Made by a program: the position numbers and the translations under genes
Source: Ferribacterium limneticum
Lineage (GTDB): Bacteria; Pseudomonadota; Gammaproteobacteria; Burkholderiales; Rhodocyclaceae
Direction: 5' to 3'
Length of the DNA: 64,000 nucleotides
Assembly (NCBI RefSeq): GCF_020510585.1
Contig: NZ_CP075190.1
Span: 2,106,001-2,170,000 of the forward strand
Shown: positions 37,306 through 47,042 of the stretch, in pieces
How the letters are laid out: the number at the start of each line of letters is the position of its first letter
Numbering within the stretch: position 1 is the stretch's first letter
The notes under the pieces: generated by a model
Databases searched by the model: none
What the model was told of the DNA's origin: nothing
Seen by the model: the letters and a program-made list of their open reading frames with translations, nothing else

Positions 37306-38730
37306 ATGAAGCGCTTGGTTGCTTTTGTTTTCATTGGGTTCCTCTGTTCGTTTGCTTTTGCCCAGACCCGTGGTTTGCCTGATTTTTCCGAACTGGCTGA
37401 AAAACAGGGACCGGCTGTCGTCAATATCAGCACGACACATGTTATGCGCGGACAATCTCAGGCGATGCCATTCCCGTTCGATGAGAGCGATCCCGCATTC
37501 GAGTTTTTCAAGCGTTTTATCCCGCGTAATCCGGGCGGAGCAGTGCCGCGTGATTTTGAAAACAAGTCGCTTGGGTCGGGCTTCATCGTCAGCGGTGACG
37601 GCTATATTTTGACTAACGCCCACGTTGTCGATGGCGCTGACGAAGTAACGGTGCGCCTGACCGACAAACGCGAGTTCAAGGCAAAGACCATCGGAGCCGA
37701 CAAGCGGACGGATGTCGCGCTGCTCAAGATCAGCGCAACCGGCCTCCCTGTTGTCAAGCTGGGGGATCCGGCGCAGTTGAAGGTAGGTGAGTGGGTTGTT
37801 GCGATCGGTTCCCCCTTCGGTTTCGATAACTCCGTAACCGCCGGCATCGTCTCGGCCAAAGGCCGCTCATTGCCGCAGGAAAACTATGTGCCTTTTATTC
37901 AAACCGATGTTGCGATCAACCCTGGCAACTCCGGTGGGCCGCTGTTCAATATGCGCGGCGAAGTGGTCGGCATCAATTCGCAAATCTACAGTCGTAGTGG
38001 CGGTTACATGGGGGTTTCCTTTGCCATTCCCATTGATGTGGCCATGGAAATCCAGAACCAGTTGCGCGCCTCTGGCAAGGTCAGCCGAGGTCGACTGGGT
38101 GTCGTCATTCAGGAAGTGAGCAAGGAACTCGCCGAATCATTGGGGCTGGCGAAACCAATAGGCGCCGTGGTTAACTCCGTCGAAAACAGTGGCCCAGCCG
38201 AAAAGGCCGGTATTGAGGCTGGTGACGTGATCCTCAAATTCGACGGAAAGACCATCAACAACTCTGCTGATCTTCCCCGCATGGTGGGCATCACAAAACC
38301 CGGAACACGCTCGACTGTTCAGGTCTGGCGGAAGGGGGCAACTCGCGAAATCGGTGTCGTCATTGGCGAGGTGCCCGATGACAAGTTGGCCAGTGCAAAA
38401 CCGCAACGTAGCGCCAAGTCAGCTGAGCAGACAGCAAATCGTCTCGGCCTGGTAGTCAGCGAATTGACTGCAGAACAGAAACGCGAATTGAAAATGAATT
38501 CCGGTTTGCTGATCGAGGACGTTCGTGGCACAGGCGCTCGAGCCGACTTGCGGCCGGGCGATATCATCATTGCCGTCATCAGCAAAGGTGCGACAACCGA
38601 GGTCAAGGCGACCGACCAGTTCAACAAGCTTCTCGCCCAGTTCGAAAAAGGCAGCAATGTCACACTGCTGATCCGCCGTGGCGATCTGCAGACCTTTATT
38701 ACTATCAAAGGTTTGAATGGCGCCAATTGA
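37306..38730 (+). CDS. Periplasmic serine endoprotease DegP/MucD
   Basis: 474 residues. Signal peptide ending 'SFAFAQ'; trypsin-like domain with His 'TNAHVVDGAD', Asp 'TDVALLKI', Ser 'NPGNSGGPLF'; two PDZ domains (about 265-355 and 370-470). Degrades misfolded envelope proteins; a sigma-E operon member as mucD in Pseudomonas. GGAGG sits 11 bases before ATG 37,306; the ATG at 37,297 is too close to that site. Overlaps the glutaredoxin-like gene by 14 bases. Confidence 0.95.
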   Translation: MKRLVAFVFIGFLCSFAFAQTRGLPDFSELAEKQGPAVVNISTTHVMRGQSQAMPFPFDESDPAFEFFKRFIPRNPGGAVPRDFENKSLGSGFIVSGDGYILTNAHVVDGADEVTVRLTDKREFKAKTIGADKRTDVALLKISATGLPVVKLGDPAQLKVGEWVVAIGSPFGFDNSVTAGIVSAKGRSLPQENYVPFIQTDVAINPGNSGGPLFNMRGEVVGINSQIYSRSGGYMGVSFAIPIDVAMEIQNQLRASGKVSRGRLGVVIQEVSKELAESLGLAKPIGAVVNSVENSGPAEKAGIEAGDVILKFDGKTINNSADLPRMVGITKPGTRSTVQVWRKGATREIGVVIGEVPDDKLASAKPQRSAKSAEQTANRLGLVVSELTAEQKRELKMNSGLLIEDVRGTGARADLRPGDIIIAVISKGATTEVKATDQFNKLLAQFEKGSNVTLLIRRGDLQTFITIKGLNGAN

Positions 38731-38965
38731 GCTAACCCTCATGAGTCGCGGCTACTGTCACCTCTGTCACGACATGGAGTTGGCGCTGAAGCCGTTAGCG
38801 GAAGAGTTTGGTGCTTCAATCACCGTGTTGGACGTTGATGCAGACCCTGCCCTTGAGGCACTGTACGATGAGCTGGTACCGGTGCTGCTACATGGCGAGA
38901 CTGAGCTTTGCCATTACTTTCTGGATGAAGCCAAAACCCGTGAATATTTGGCTGGAATCCGCTAA
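38717..38965 (+). CDS. Glutaredoxin-family protein
   Basis: 82 residues, thioredoxin fold with the redox motif 'YCHLCHDME' (CxxC) and cis-Pro 'LVPVLLHG'. DUF836-like glutaredoxin. Lies between degP and lepA as in many betaproteobacteria; followed by a terminator. Substrate unknown. Confidence 0.9.
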   Translation: MAPIELTLMSRGYCHLCHDMELALKPLAEEFGASITVLDVDADPALEALYDELVPVLLHGETELCHYFLDEAKTREYLAGIR

Positions 38966-38989
38966 AATTCAGGGTCTTCTGAAAAGGGA

Positions 38990-39014
38990 AGGGCGCCGGA
39001 CAGCGCCCTTTTTT
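38990..39014 (+). terminator. Terminator of the rpoE-degP-glutaredoxin operon
   Basis: Stem AGGGCGC / GCGCCCT with loop CGGACA and a run of six T. lepA starts 10 bases later. Confidence 0.85.
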
Positions 39015-39024
39015 ACTGGCACCA

Positions 39025-40815
39025 ATGGATCATATTAGAAACTTCTCGATCATCGCGCATATCGACCACGGCAAATCAACGCTGGCCGATCGCATCATTC
39101 ACCTCTGCGGCGGCCTTTCAGATCGCGAGATGGAAGCACAGGTGCTCGACTCGATGGACATCGAGCGCGAGCGCGGTATTACCATCAAGGCACAGACGGC
39201 AGCGCTGAACTACAAGGCGCGTGATGGCAAGGTTTACAACCTGAACCTGATCGACACACCGGGACACGTCGACTTTTCCTACGAAGTCTCCCGCTCCCTA
39301 TCGGCCTGCGAAGGCGCCTTGCTGGTGGTCGATGCATCGCAGGGTGTCGAGGCTCAGACTGTGGCCAATTGCTACACGGCGCTTGAGCTTGATGTTGAGG
39401 TAGTGCCGGTATTGAACAAGATCGACCTTCCTTCGGCCGATCCGGAAAATGCCCGCCAGGAAATTGAAGATGTCATCGGGATTGACGCCTCCGAAGCCGT
39501 ACTTGCTTCTGCCAAGACCGGTCTGGGTGTCGAAGATATCCTGGAGGCCGTTGTCGCACGCATCCCGCCACCCAAGGGTGATCCTGAAGCGCCGCTCAAG
39601 GCATTGATCATCGATTCGTGGTTCGATAATTACGTCGGCGTTGTCATGCTGGTGCGCGTTGTTGATGGTGTATTGAGGCCTAAAGATAAAATATTCTTCA
39701 TGGCGACAGGCGCACAGCAATTGTGCGAGCAGGTTGGCGTGTTCGCTCCCAAGTCCGAGTCACGCGAGGCATTGCGGGCAGGAGAGGTTGGTTTCGTTAT
39801 TTCCGGCATCAAGGAACTGCAGGCTGCCAAGGTGGGCGACACGATCACCAGGATGGACCGCAAGGCCACCGAAGCGCTACCGGGCTTCAAGGAAATCAAG
39901 CCGCAGGTTTTCGCCGGGTTGTACCCTATCGAATCTAACCAGTACGACTCGCTGCGAGAATCGCTCGAGAAGCTCAAGCTTAACGATGCCTCGCTGCACT
40001 ACGAACCAGAAGTCTCTCAGGCGCTTGGTTTTGGTTTCCGCTGCGGCTTTCTTGGCTTGCTTCACATGGAAATCGTCCAGGAACGTCTGGAGCGTGAATT
40101 CGATCAGGACTTGATCACCACGGCGCCAACGGTGGTCTATCAGGTCGTCATGCGCGATGGATCCATCGTTGAGGTCGAAAATCCGGCCAAGCTGCCAGAT
40201 ATCACTAAAACAGAAGAAGTCCGCGAGCCGATCATCACGGCGACCATCTTCGTGCCACAGGATTACTTGGGCAACGTCATCACGTTGTGCAACCAGAAAC
40301 GCGGCAACCAGGTCGACATGCACTATCACGGCCGCCAGGTGAAGCTGGTCTATGAAATGCCAATGGCCGAAGTGGTCATGGATTTCTTTGACAAGTTGAA
40401 GTCTTGCTCGAAAGGGTACGCATCCCTCGACTATGACTTCAAGGAGTACCGCGCAGCTGATGTCGTCAAGCTGGATATCCTGATCAACAGTGAAAAGGTC
40501 GACGCCTTGTCGCTGATCGTGCACCGAGCCAATGCCCAATATCGCGGTCGGGAGTTGGCGAGCAAGATGCGCGAGTTGATTCCCCGCCAGATGTACGACG
40601 TGGCCATTCAGGCCGCTATCGGCTCACACATCATTTCGCGTGAGAACGTCAAGGCAATGCGCAAGGATGTGCTGGCCAAGTGTTACGGCGGCGATATATC
40701 CCGCAAGAAAAAGCTGTTGGAAAAACAAAAGGCCGGCAAGAAACGCATGAAGCAGGTCGGTAGCGTCGAAATACCACAGGAAGCTTTTCTGGCTGTACTG
40801 CGCGTCGATAACTGA
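39025..40815 (+). CDS. lepA: Elongation factor 4
   Basis: 596 residues. GTPase that back-translocates or monitors stalled ribosomes. G1 '[14 protein letters not shown]', '[11 protein letters not shown]', G3 '[12 protein letters not shown]', G4 'NKIDLPSAD', and the LepA C-terminal domain '[22 protein letters not shown]' (in part). Coupled to lepB 8 bases downstream. Confidence 0.98.
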   Translation: MDHIRNFSIIAHIDHGKSTLADRIIHLCGGLSDREMEAQVLDSMDIERERGITIKAQTAALNYKARDGKVYNLNLIDTPGHVDFSYEVSRSLSACEGALLVVDASQGVEAQTVANCYTALELDVEVVPVLNKIDLPSADPENARQEIEDVIGIDASEAVLASAKTGLGVEDILEAVVARIPPPKGDPEAPLKALIIDSWFDNYVGVVMLVRVVDGVLRPKDKIFFMATGAQQLCEQVGVFAPKSESREALRAGEVGFVISGIKELQAAKVGDTITRMDRKATEALPGFKEIKPQVFAGLYPIESNQYDSLRESLEKLKLNDASLHYEPEVSQALGFGFRCGFLGLLHMEIVQERLEREFDQDLITTAPTVVYQVVMRDGSIVEVENPAKLPDITKTEEVREPIITATIFVPQDYLGNVITLCNQKRGNQVDMHYHGRQVKLVYEMPMAEVVMDFFDKLKSCSKGYASLDYDFKEYRAADVVKLDILINSEKVDALSLIVHRANAQYRGRELASKMRELIPRQMYDVAIQAAIGSHIISRENVKAMRKDVLAKCYGGDISRKKKLLEKQKAGKKRMKQVGSVEIPQEAFLAVLRVDN

Positions 40816-40823
40816 GAATAGCG

Positions 40824-41612
40824 ATGAACTTTGCCCTGATTCTGTTTGTCCTGCTGGTAGCAACCGGTGTGCTGTATGCGGTGGACGTCCTCAAATTCCG
40901 AAAGTTGCGTGCAAGAGATGCTAAGGAACCTCTCTGGGTGGAGTGGGGGGCTGGTTTCTTTCCGGTCATCCTGATTGTTTTTGTTCTGCGCTCATTTCTT
41001 TTCGAGCCGTTCAAGATCCCCTCTGGCTCGATGATTCCGACTTTGCTGGTTGGTGACTTTATTCTGGTTAACAAGTTCACCTACGGGGTTCGTCTGCCGG
41101 TGATCAACAAAAAAATTATCGACATAAACACCCCGCAGCGTGGCGATGTCATGGTTTTCCGTTATCCGGAAGATCCCTCACTCGATTACATCAAACGAGT
41201 CGTTGGTTTGCCCGGTGATACCGTGACCTATCAGAACAAGCGACTGACCATCAATGGCCAGGCTGTCCCGACGCAGAAAACAGGGGACTATCTGCACCCG
41301 GAGCGACTTTACTACTCCGAGCAACTTCTAGAAAAACTTGGGGATACCGAACATCGTGCCCTGAACGATGCTGATGCTCCGGCCTTTATCCCTGATGCTG
41401 CCCGCTTTCCGCACCGCGAAAATTGCACTTACAATGCTGCTGGCGTGAGTTGCAAAGTGCCGGCCGGTCACTATTTCATGATGGGCGACAATCGCGACAA
41501 CAGCCGTGACAGCAGGGCCTGGGGGTTCGTACCCGAGGCGAACATTGTCGGCAAGGCGTTCTTTATCTGGTTGAATTTCAGTGATTTCAGCCGGATCGGT
41601 TCATTCAGGTAA
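40824..41612 (+). CDS. lepB: Signal peptidase I
   Basis: 262 residues. Two N-terminal membrane helices; catalytic Ser in 'IPSGSMIPTLLVGD' and Lys in 'DYIKRVVGLPGD'; box E 'MMGDNRDNSRDSRAWG'. Cleaves signal peptides of exported proteins at the outer face of the inner membrane. In an operon with lepA. Confidence 0.97.
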   Translation: MNFALILFVLLVATGVLYAVDVLKFRKLRARDAKEPLWVEWGAGFFPVILIVFVLRSFLFEPFKIPSGSMIPTLLVGDFILVNKFTYGVRLPVINKKIIDINTPQRGDVMVFRYPEDPSLDYIKRVVGLPGDTVTYQNKRLTINGQAVPTQKTGDYLHPERLYYSEQLLEKLGDTEHRALNDADAPAFIPDAARFPHRENCTYNAAGVSCKVPAGHYFMMGDNRDNSRDSRAWGFVPEANIVGKAFFIWLNFSDFSRIGSFR

Positions 41613-41618
41613 GGGGAT

Positions 41619-41972
41619 ATGATGAAAAATCAACGTGGCGTTGCCCTGTCCGGGCTGATGTTCTGGAGCGTCGTTCTCATTCTGATTGCCGTATTGGGCA
41701 TGAAAGTAACCCCGACATTTATTGAATACCAGAAAATTCTCAAGGATATCAAGGCGACAGCCGCCAAAGCCGGCCCGGATTCAACTGTCGCTGATATTCG
41801 CAAATCTTTCGATAAGTTTGCTGAAGTTGATACGCTCGATTTCAAGGCCAGTCAGTTGGATATTACGAAGGAAAATGGCAAGGTTGTAATTTCCTTTGAG
41901 TATGAAAAGCGTATTCCGCTCTTTTTGAATGTCAGTCTATTGATCGACTACAAGGGGTCGACCGCTGGATAA
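41619..41972 (+). CDS. DUF4845 membrane protein
   Basis: 117 residues. Short basic head 'MMKNQRGVALSGLMFW' resembling a type IV pilin leader, one membrane helix, then a small periplasmic domain. DUF4845 proteins lie between lepB and rnc in betaproteobacteria; function unknown. Start 41,619 or 41,622 (two Met codons). Confidence 0.85.
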   Translation: MMKNQRGVALSGLMFWSVVLILIAVLGMKVTPTFIEYQKILKDIKATAAKAGPDSTVADIRKSFDKFAEVDTLDFKASQLDITKENGKVVISFEYEKRIPLFLNVSLLIDYKGSTAG

Positions 41973-41975
41973 GGC

Positions 41976-42644
41976 ATGACCGCATCCTCTGTTGCCCGTC
42001 AACTTGGCCACTCGTTTTCCGACCCGCTTCTTCTTCGGACCGCGCTGACTCATCGCAGCTTTGGCGTGCCGAATAACGAGCGCCTTGAGTTCCTCGGCGA
42101 TGGCATTCTCGACTGCGCTATTGCGGCCGCCTTGTTTCACCGCTTCCCTGAACTGCCGGAAGGTGATCTCTCCCGATTGCGCGCCAATCTGGTTAATCAG
42201 GACGCCCTGCATCAACTGGCGATCGGCCTGAATATCGGCGATGCCCTGCGTCTTGGTGAGGGCGAACTGAAAAGTGGTGGGGCGCTACGTCCATCAATTC
42301 TGGCCGATGCGCTGGAAGCGCTGTTCGGCGCCATTTATCTAGATGCCGGTTTTTTGGCGGCACAGGCCGTCATCGACAAACTCTACGCGCCATTGCTTGC
42401 CAAGCTGAAGCCCGGCGAGTTTCAAAAAGATGCGAAAACCCGTCTGCAGGAATGGTTGCAGGGGCGTAAGAAGCCATTGCCTCGCTATCAACTGCTCGAA
42501 GCCACCGGCGCAGCTCATGAGCAACGCTTCGAGGTGGCCTGCGAAATAGAATCCCCTTCCTTGCGAACTGTCGGCCATGGCTCAAGCCGGCGTATTGCCG
42601 AACAGGTTGCTGCCGACAAGGCGCTGAAAGAACTCACTGCATGA
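41976..42644 (+). CDS. rnc: Ribonuclease III
   Basis: 222 residues. Catalytic motif '[13 protein letters not shown]' and '[16 protein letters not shown]' bind Mg2+; C-terminal double-stranded RNA-binding domain from about 155. Matures rRNA and cleaves structured mRNA. Stop overlaps era (ATGA). Confidence 0.97.
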   Translation: MTASSVARQLGHSFSDPLLLRTALTHRSFGVPNNERLEFLGDGILDCAIAAALFHRFPELPEGDLSRLRANLVNQDALHQLAIGLNIGDALRLGEGELKSGGALRPSILADALEALFGAIYLDAGFLAAQAVIDKLYAPLLAKLKPGEFQKDAKTRLQEWLQGRKKPLPRYQLLEATGAAHEQRFEVACEIESPSLRTVGHGSSRRIAEQVAADKALKELTA

Positions 42645-43525
42645 AAAAATTCCGTTCCGGATATATCGCCATCGTCGGTCGTCCCAATGTTGGCAAATCA
42701 ACGCTGCTCAACAAGCTGATCGGCGAAAAGATCAGCATCGTCTCACGCAAGGCGCAGACTACGCGTCACCGCATCACCGGCATTCTGACCAAGGATGACG
42801 CGCAGTTCGTCTTTGTCGACACACCAGGTTTTCAGACGAAATACTCCAATGCTCTGAACCGGGCGATGAACCGTGGGGTAACGCAAACTCTGAGCGATGT
42901 CGACGTCGTGATTTTTGTCGTCGAGGCCGGCCGTTATGATGCCAAGGACAAGGCTGTCGTTCGCCTGCTGCCCAAGGACCGGCCGGTTATCCTGGTCGTC
43001 AACAAGACCGATTTGCAGAAGGATCGGGCAGCCTTGCTGCCATTCCTGGCTGAGGTTGCAGCCGATCACGATTACGCCGCCATCATTCCGGTCAGTGCGG
43101 CCAAGGGGCGGCAGACAGAAGACCTGCTGAATGAGGCCAAGAAACATCTGCCCAACGATGGCCTGATGTTCCCGGAAGATGACCTGACTGACAAAAGCGA
43201 ACGTTTCCTTGCTTCCGAATACATTCGCGAAAAGGTCTTTCGCCTGCTTGGCGACGAACTGCCATATGCCACAGCAGTCGAAATTGAGCGGTTTGAAACC
43301 GAAGGCGATCTACGTCGGATTTTTGCCGCTATCGTCGTCGACCGTGAGGGCCACAAGGCCATCGTAATCGGCAAGGGTGGCGAACAGCTCAAGCGCATTG
43401 CCTCTGAGGCGCGGCAGGATATGGAACGCCTGTTCGGCGGCAAGGTTTATCTTGAAATATGGGTCAAGGTAAAGTCCGGCTGGAACGATGATGAACGGCT
43501 GCTGAAGAGCCTCGGCTACGAATGA
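42641..43525 (+). CDS. era: GTPase Era
   Basis: 294 residues. G1 '[14 protein letters not shown]', G3 'DTPGFQ', G4 'NKTDLQ', and KH domain '[20 protein letters not shown]'. 16S rRNA/30S assembly GTPase. Coupled to rnc and recO by 4-base overlaps. Confidence 0.98.
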   Translation: MKKFRSGYIAIVGRPNVGKSTLLNKLIGEKISIVSRKAQTTRHRITGILTKDDAQFVFVDTPGFQTKYSNALNRAMNRGVTQTLSDVDVVIFVVEAGRYDAKDKAVVRLLPKDRPVILVVNKTDLQKDRAALLPFLAEVAADHDYAAIIPVSAAKGRQTEDLLNEAKKHLPNDGLMFPEDDLTDKSERFLASEYIREKVFRLLGDELPYATAVEIERFETEGDLRRIFAAIVVDREGHKAIVIGKGGEQLKRIASEARQDMERLFGGKVYLEIWVKVKSGWNDDERLLKSLGYE

Positions 43526-44250
43526 ACCTGCGCAGCAAAGTCGACGGCCAGCCGGCTTACGTTCTGCACAGCTATCCCTTTCGGGAAACCAGCCTCATTG
43601 TTGAAGTATTTTCCCGCGATTTCGGGCGGATGGCCTTGCTGGCGCGTGGTGCACGCCGACCGCGTTCGGCGATCCGCGGGCTGCTCATGGCTTTTCAGCC
43701 GATCGAAATTGGCTGGGCCGGCAAGGGAGAAGTGCTGACCCTGATGAAAGCAGAATGGCAGGGTGGGCAGCCCTTGCTTTCCGGCGACGCACTATTCTGT
43801 GGCTATTACCTCAATGAACTGCTGATGCACCTGCTACCGCGTGAAGATGCGCATGAGCAATTATTCGCCCACTACACCAAGATGCTGGCTCGATTGGCGG
43901 CCGATCCGTCGGGTAAAGTCCGCGAAGCAGACTTGCGCTGCTTCGAAAAGGCGCTCCTGCAGGAACTGGGCTATGGCCTGACGCTAAATCACGATAGCGC
44001 CGGCAGCCCGATCCTCCCGGAAGCGTTTTACACTTACCGCATGGAACAAGGGCCGGTACGCCTTGAACACGAAGAGGCAGCGGCCCAGATTGTTATTGGC
44101 AAGACCTTGCTCGATCTCGAGGCCGAGGACTTTACTGACCCGCGATCACGCTATGAAAGCAAGGCCTTGATGCGCACGCTGATAGCCTATTATCTGGCTG
44201 GAAAAGAACTGGAAACACGCAAAATATTCAAGGAGTTGCAGGAGCTATGA
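43522..44250 (+). CDS. recO: DNA repair protein RecO
   Basis: 242 residues. N-terminal OB fold '[20 protein letters not shown]', '[12 protein letters not shown]', helical C-terminal domain. RecFOR recombination mediator; the zinc cysteines found in some RecO are absent. Overlaps era and pdxJ. Confidence 0.95.
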   Translation: MNLRSKVDGQPAYVLHSYPFRETSLIVEVFSRDFGRMALLARGARRPRSAIRGLLMAFQPIEIGWAGKGEVLTLMKAEWQGGQPLLSGDALFCGYYLNELLMHLLPREDAHEQLFAHYTKMLARLAADPSGKVREADLRCFEKALLQELGYGLTLNHDSAGSPILPEAFYTYRMEQGPVRLEHEEAAAQIVIGKTLLDLEAEDFTDPRSRYESKALMRTLIAYYLAGKELETRKIFKELQEL

Positions 44251-45002
44251 TCGAACTTGGCGTCAATATTGACCACGTGGCGACCATCCGCCAGGCCCGC
44301 CGGACTTACGAGCCAGACCCGGTCTGGGGCGCCGTCGAAGCCCATCTGGGCGGGGCCGATGGCATCACCGTACATCTGCGCGAAGATCGTCGTCACATTC
44401 AGGACACCGACGTTCGTCGCCTGCGTGAAACTACCCAGATCAAGCTCAATCTCGAAATGGCGGCGACCGACGAAATGGTCGGCATTGCCTGTGCTCTCAA
44501 GCCGGAAATGGCCATGCTGGTTCCCGAGGGGCGCCACGAGGTCACGACTGAAGGCGGCCTCGATATTCTTGCGCAGGAAGTTCGACTAAAGGATGTCATC
44601 TCGCGCTTGGCCGATGCCGGTATCGTTACCAGCGTATTCATCGATGCCGATGTCCCACAAATCGAATCCGCCGCCCGGATTGGCGCGCGCGTCTGCGAAA
44701 TCCATACGGGTCCCTACGCCCACGCCTTTTACGATAAAGGCCGCGATGCAGAAGCGCCGGCTGTGCTCGCCGAACTCGACAAGGTACGCGTGGCCGGGCA
44801 AGCTGTGCGCCAACTCGGCATGCGTTTCAACGCCGGGCATGCGCTGAATTACTACAACGTTCAGCCAATTGCGCGATTGGCCGGAATACGCGAACTGCAC
44901 ATCGGCCACGCCATCGTCAGCCGTGCCATTTTCGTTGGTCTGCGCGAGGCAGTCCGCGAAATGAAGGTTTTGATGCGCGAAGCGGCGATTTCCCCCGAAT
45001 GA
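44247..45002 (+). CDS. pdxJ: Pyridoxine 5'-phosphate synthase
   Basis: 251 residues. '[18 protein letters not shown]' start, '[16 protein letters not shown]', '[15 protein letters not shown]'-like catalytic region and '[17 protein letters not shown]'. Makes PNP from 1-deoxyxylulose 5-P and 3-amino-2-oxopropyl phosphate. The recO-pdxJ-acpS order is classical. Confidence 0.98.
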   Translation: MIELGVNIDHVATIRQARRTYEPDPVWGAVEAHLGGADGITVHLREDRRHIQDTDVRRLRETTQIKLNLEMAATDEMVGIACALKPEMAMLVPEGRHEVTTEGGLDILAQEVRLKDVISRLADAGIVTSVFIDADVPQIESAARIGARVCEIHTGPYAHAFYDKGRDAEAPAVLAELDKVRVAGQAVRQLGMRFNAGHALNYYNVQPIARLAGIRELHIGHAIVSRAIFVGLREAVREMKVLMREAAISPE

Positions 45003-45376
45003 TTTACGGCATCGGCACCGACATCGTCGCCGTTGCCCGCCTGCGCGGCATGTGGGAGCGGCATGGCGACAAGGCGCTGGAGAAACTATTGGCGCCGCAG
45101 GAAATGGAAGAATTCGCCAAGGCGGCCGACAAAGGTCGCTTTCTCGCCAAACGTTTTGCTGCCAAGGAAGCTTTCAGCAAGGCGCTCGGCACTGGCGTGC
45201 GTCCGCCGGCTACGTTGACGGCAATTGCGGTTGGCCATGACGATCTGGGCAAGCCGGAACTGCACTTCCACGGTCAACTGGAAAAAATGCTCAAAAACAA
45301 AAACCTCAACGCCCATCTTTCGATCAGCGACGAAGCGGAATACGCAGTCGCCTACGTCATTCTGGAGCACGCATGA
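44999..45376 (+). CDS. acpS: Holo-ACP synthase
   Basis: 125 residues. '[16 protein letters not shown]' (Mg2+ Asp) and '[14 protein letters not shown]' motifs. Transfers phosphopantetheine to AcpP (gene at 32,514). A weak copy of the dispersed repeat (one mismatch) lies at 45,270-45,287. Overlaps nagZ. Confidence 0.97.
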   Translation: MIYGIGTDIVAVARLRGMWERHGDKALEKLLAPQEMEEFAKAADKGRFLAKRFAAKEAFSKALGTGVRPPATLTAIAVGHDDLGKPELHFHGQLEKMLKNKNLNAHLSISDEAEYAVAYVILEHA

Positions 45377-46392
45377 CGCATTTGCCGCTCGGCCCGCTGA
45401 TGATAGACATCGCCGGCACCGAACTGACCGATCTCGACCGCGAACGGCTCTGCCACCCGCTGGTCGGCGGGATCATCCTCTTCTCCCGGAACTATGCCGA
45501 TCCCGAGCAACTGTCGGTCTTGACCGCGGCAATCCACGCCCTGCGCACACCCGCGCTGCTGATTGCCGTCGATCACGAAGGGGGCAGGGTGCAACGCTTC
45601 CGCGACGGTTTCACCCGTTTGCCGGCGATGGCCGCGCTGGGCAAGCTTTGGGATGACAATCCGGATACGGCGCTCGCCGCGGCACGCCAAGTCGGTTACG
45701 TGCTGGCAGCTGAACTGCGCGCCCGAGGCGTCGATTACTCCTTCACGCCGGTTCTCGACCTCGACTATGGCCCATCGCGTGTCATCGGCGACCGCGCCTT
45801 CCATCGCCAGCCGGTGGCGGTCATCGCCCTGGCTGCCGCTCTTGGCGAAGGCTTGCATCTGGCCGGAATGGGCAGCTGCGGCAAGCATTTTCCCGGGCAC
45901 GGTTACGTCGTTCCCGATTCGCACGTCGAATTGCCGGTCGATGATCGGGCACTGGAAGCCATGCAGGAAGACATCCTTCCCTACCGGCAACTACCACTCG
46001 ATGGCGTCATGGCAGCACACGTTATTTACAACTGTGTAGATTGCAATACAGCTGTATTTTCAAATAAATGGATAAGTTATTTGAGAAATGACATCAAGTT
46101 TAACGGGGTGGTTTTTACCGACGATTTGTCGATGGCCGGCGCCGGTGTGGTCGGTGGCATGCTCAACCGCGTCGAGACAGCCTACAAGGCCGGCTGTGAC
46201 ATGCTGCTCGTGTGTAATGCGCCGGATGTCGTCGGCGAGGTGCTCGAAAACTGGAAGCCGGTAATCGATCCGCTGCGCGGTCAGCGAGTCGAGGCACTCA
46301 TCCCCAAAGTGTCCGCAAAAGACTGGGAAGTATTGCAATTCGACCGCACCTATATCGCCGCCCAGCAGACCATCGCAAAACTGATGGCCTGA
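45373..46392 (+). CDS. nagZ: Beta-N-acetylhexosaminidase NagZ
   Basis: 339 residues, GH3. 'VDHEGGRVQRFRDGFTRLPA', 'GKHFPGHGYV' (catalytic His loop) and nucleophile Asp in 'GVVFTDDLSMAGA'. Removes GlcNAc from anhydro-muropeptides in cell-wall recycling. A local AT-rich stretch (about 46,020-46,110) encodes a Cys/Asn-rich segment 'YNCVDCNTAVFSNKW' in place of the usual Ala/Pro-rich one. Confidence 0.95.
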   Translation: MTHLPLGPLMIDIAGTELTDLDRERLCHPLVGGIILFSRNYADPEQLSVLTAAIHALRTPALLIAVDHEGGRVQRFRDGFTRLPAMAALGKLWDDNPDTALAAARQVGYVLAAELRARGVDYSFTPVLDLDYGPSRVIGDRAFHRQPVAVIALAAALGEGLHLAGMGSCGKHFPGHGYVVPDSHVELPVDDRALEAMQEDILPYRQLPLDGVMAAHVIYNCVDCNTAVFSNKWISYLRNDIKFNGVVFTDDLSMAGAGVVGGMLNRVETAYKAGCDMLLVCNAPDVVGEVLENWKPVIDPLRGQRVEALIPKVSAKDWEVLQFDRTYIAAQQTIAKLMA

Positions 46393-46397
46393 AATGC

Positions 46398-46423
46398 ATT
46401 CGGGCAGCCGAAGCTGCCCGAAT
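46398..46423. terminator. Bidirectional hairpin between nagZ and efp
   Basis: Perfect stem ATTCGGGCAGC / GCTGCCCGAAT with loop CGAA. Weak T run on either side; sits between convergent genes. Confidence 0.65.
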
Positions 46424-46445
46424 AAAACACTGAAGGAGCCGCAGA

Positions 46446-47003
46446 TTACTTGACGCGGTTCTTGTATTCGTCGGTACGGGTGTCGATTTCGATCTTGTCG
46501 CCAATGCTGACGAAAGCCGGAACCGGCAATTCGAAACCGGTCGCCAGCTTGGCCGGCTTCATGACCTTGCCCGAGGTGTCGCCCTTGACGGCCGGCTCGG
46601 TGTAAATCACTTCGCGCACAACGCTGTTGGGTAGTTCGACGGAAATGGCCTTGCCGTTGTAGAAAACAACTTCGCAAGCTAGGCCATCTTCCAGATACTT
46701 CAGTGCGTCGGTCATGTTCTCAGCTTCGACTTCAAACTGCTCGTAGTCGGCATCCATGAACACATACATCGGGTCGGCAAAGTAGGAATAGGTGACTTCC
46801 TTCTTGTCGAGAATAACCTGTTCGAACTTGTCGTCGGCCTTGTAAACCGCTTCGGAAGCGGCACCGGTCAACAGGTTCTTGAGTTTCATTTTGACAACAG
46901 CGGCGTTGCGGCCGGACTTGTTGTATTCGCTCTTCTGAACGACGAGCGGGTCGGCACCGACCATAATGACGTTGCCGGAGCGGAGTTCCATTGCGGTTTT
47001 CAT
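46446..47003 (-). CDS. efp: Elongation factor P
   Basis: 185 residues. KOW domain then two OB domains. The modification loop reads '[11 protein letters not shown]', with Arg at the tip (about residue 32) instead of Lys, which is the EarP-rhamnosylated type. Relieves polyproline stalls. earP lies directly upstream on the same strand. Confidence 0.97.
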   Translation of the reverse strand: MKTAMELRSGNVIMVGADPLVVQKSEYNKSGRNAAVVKMKLKNLLTGAASEAVYKADDKFEQVILDKKEVTYSYFADPMYVFMDADYEQFEVEAENMTDALKYLEDGLACEVVFYNGKAISVELPNSVVREVIYTEPAVKGDTSGKVMKPAKLATGFELPVPAFVSIGDKIEIDTRTDEYKNRVK

Positions 47004-47042
47004 TCGGGATTCTCTAAGATCAGAAAAGGGAAAAACGTTAAA

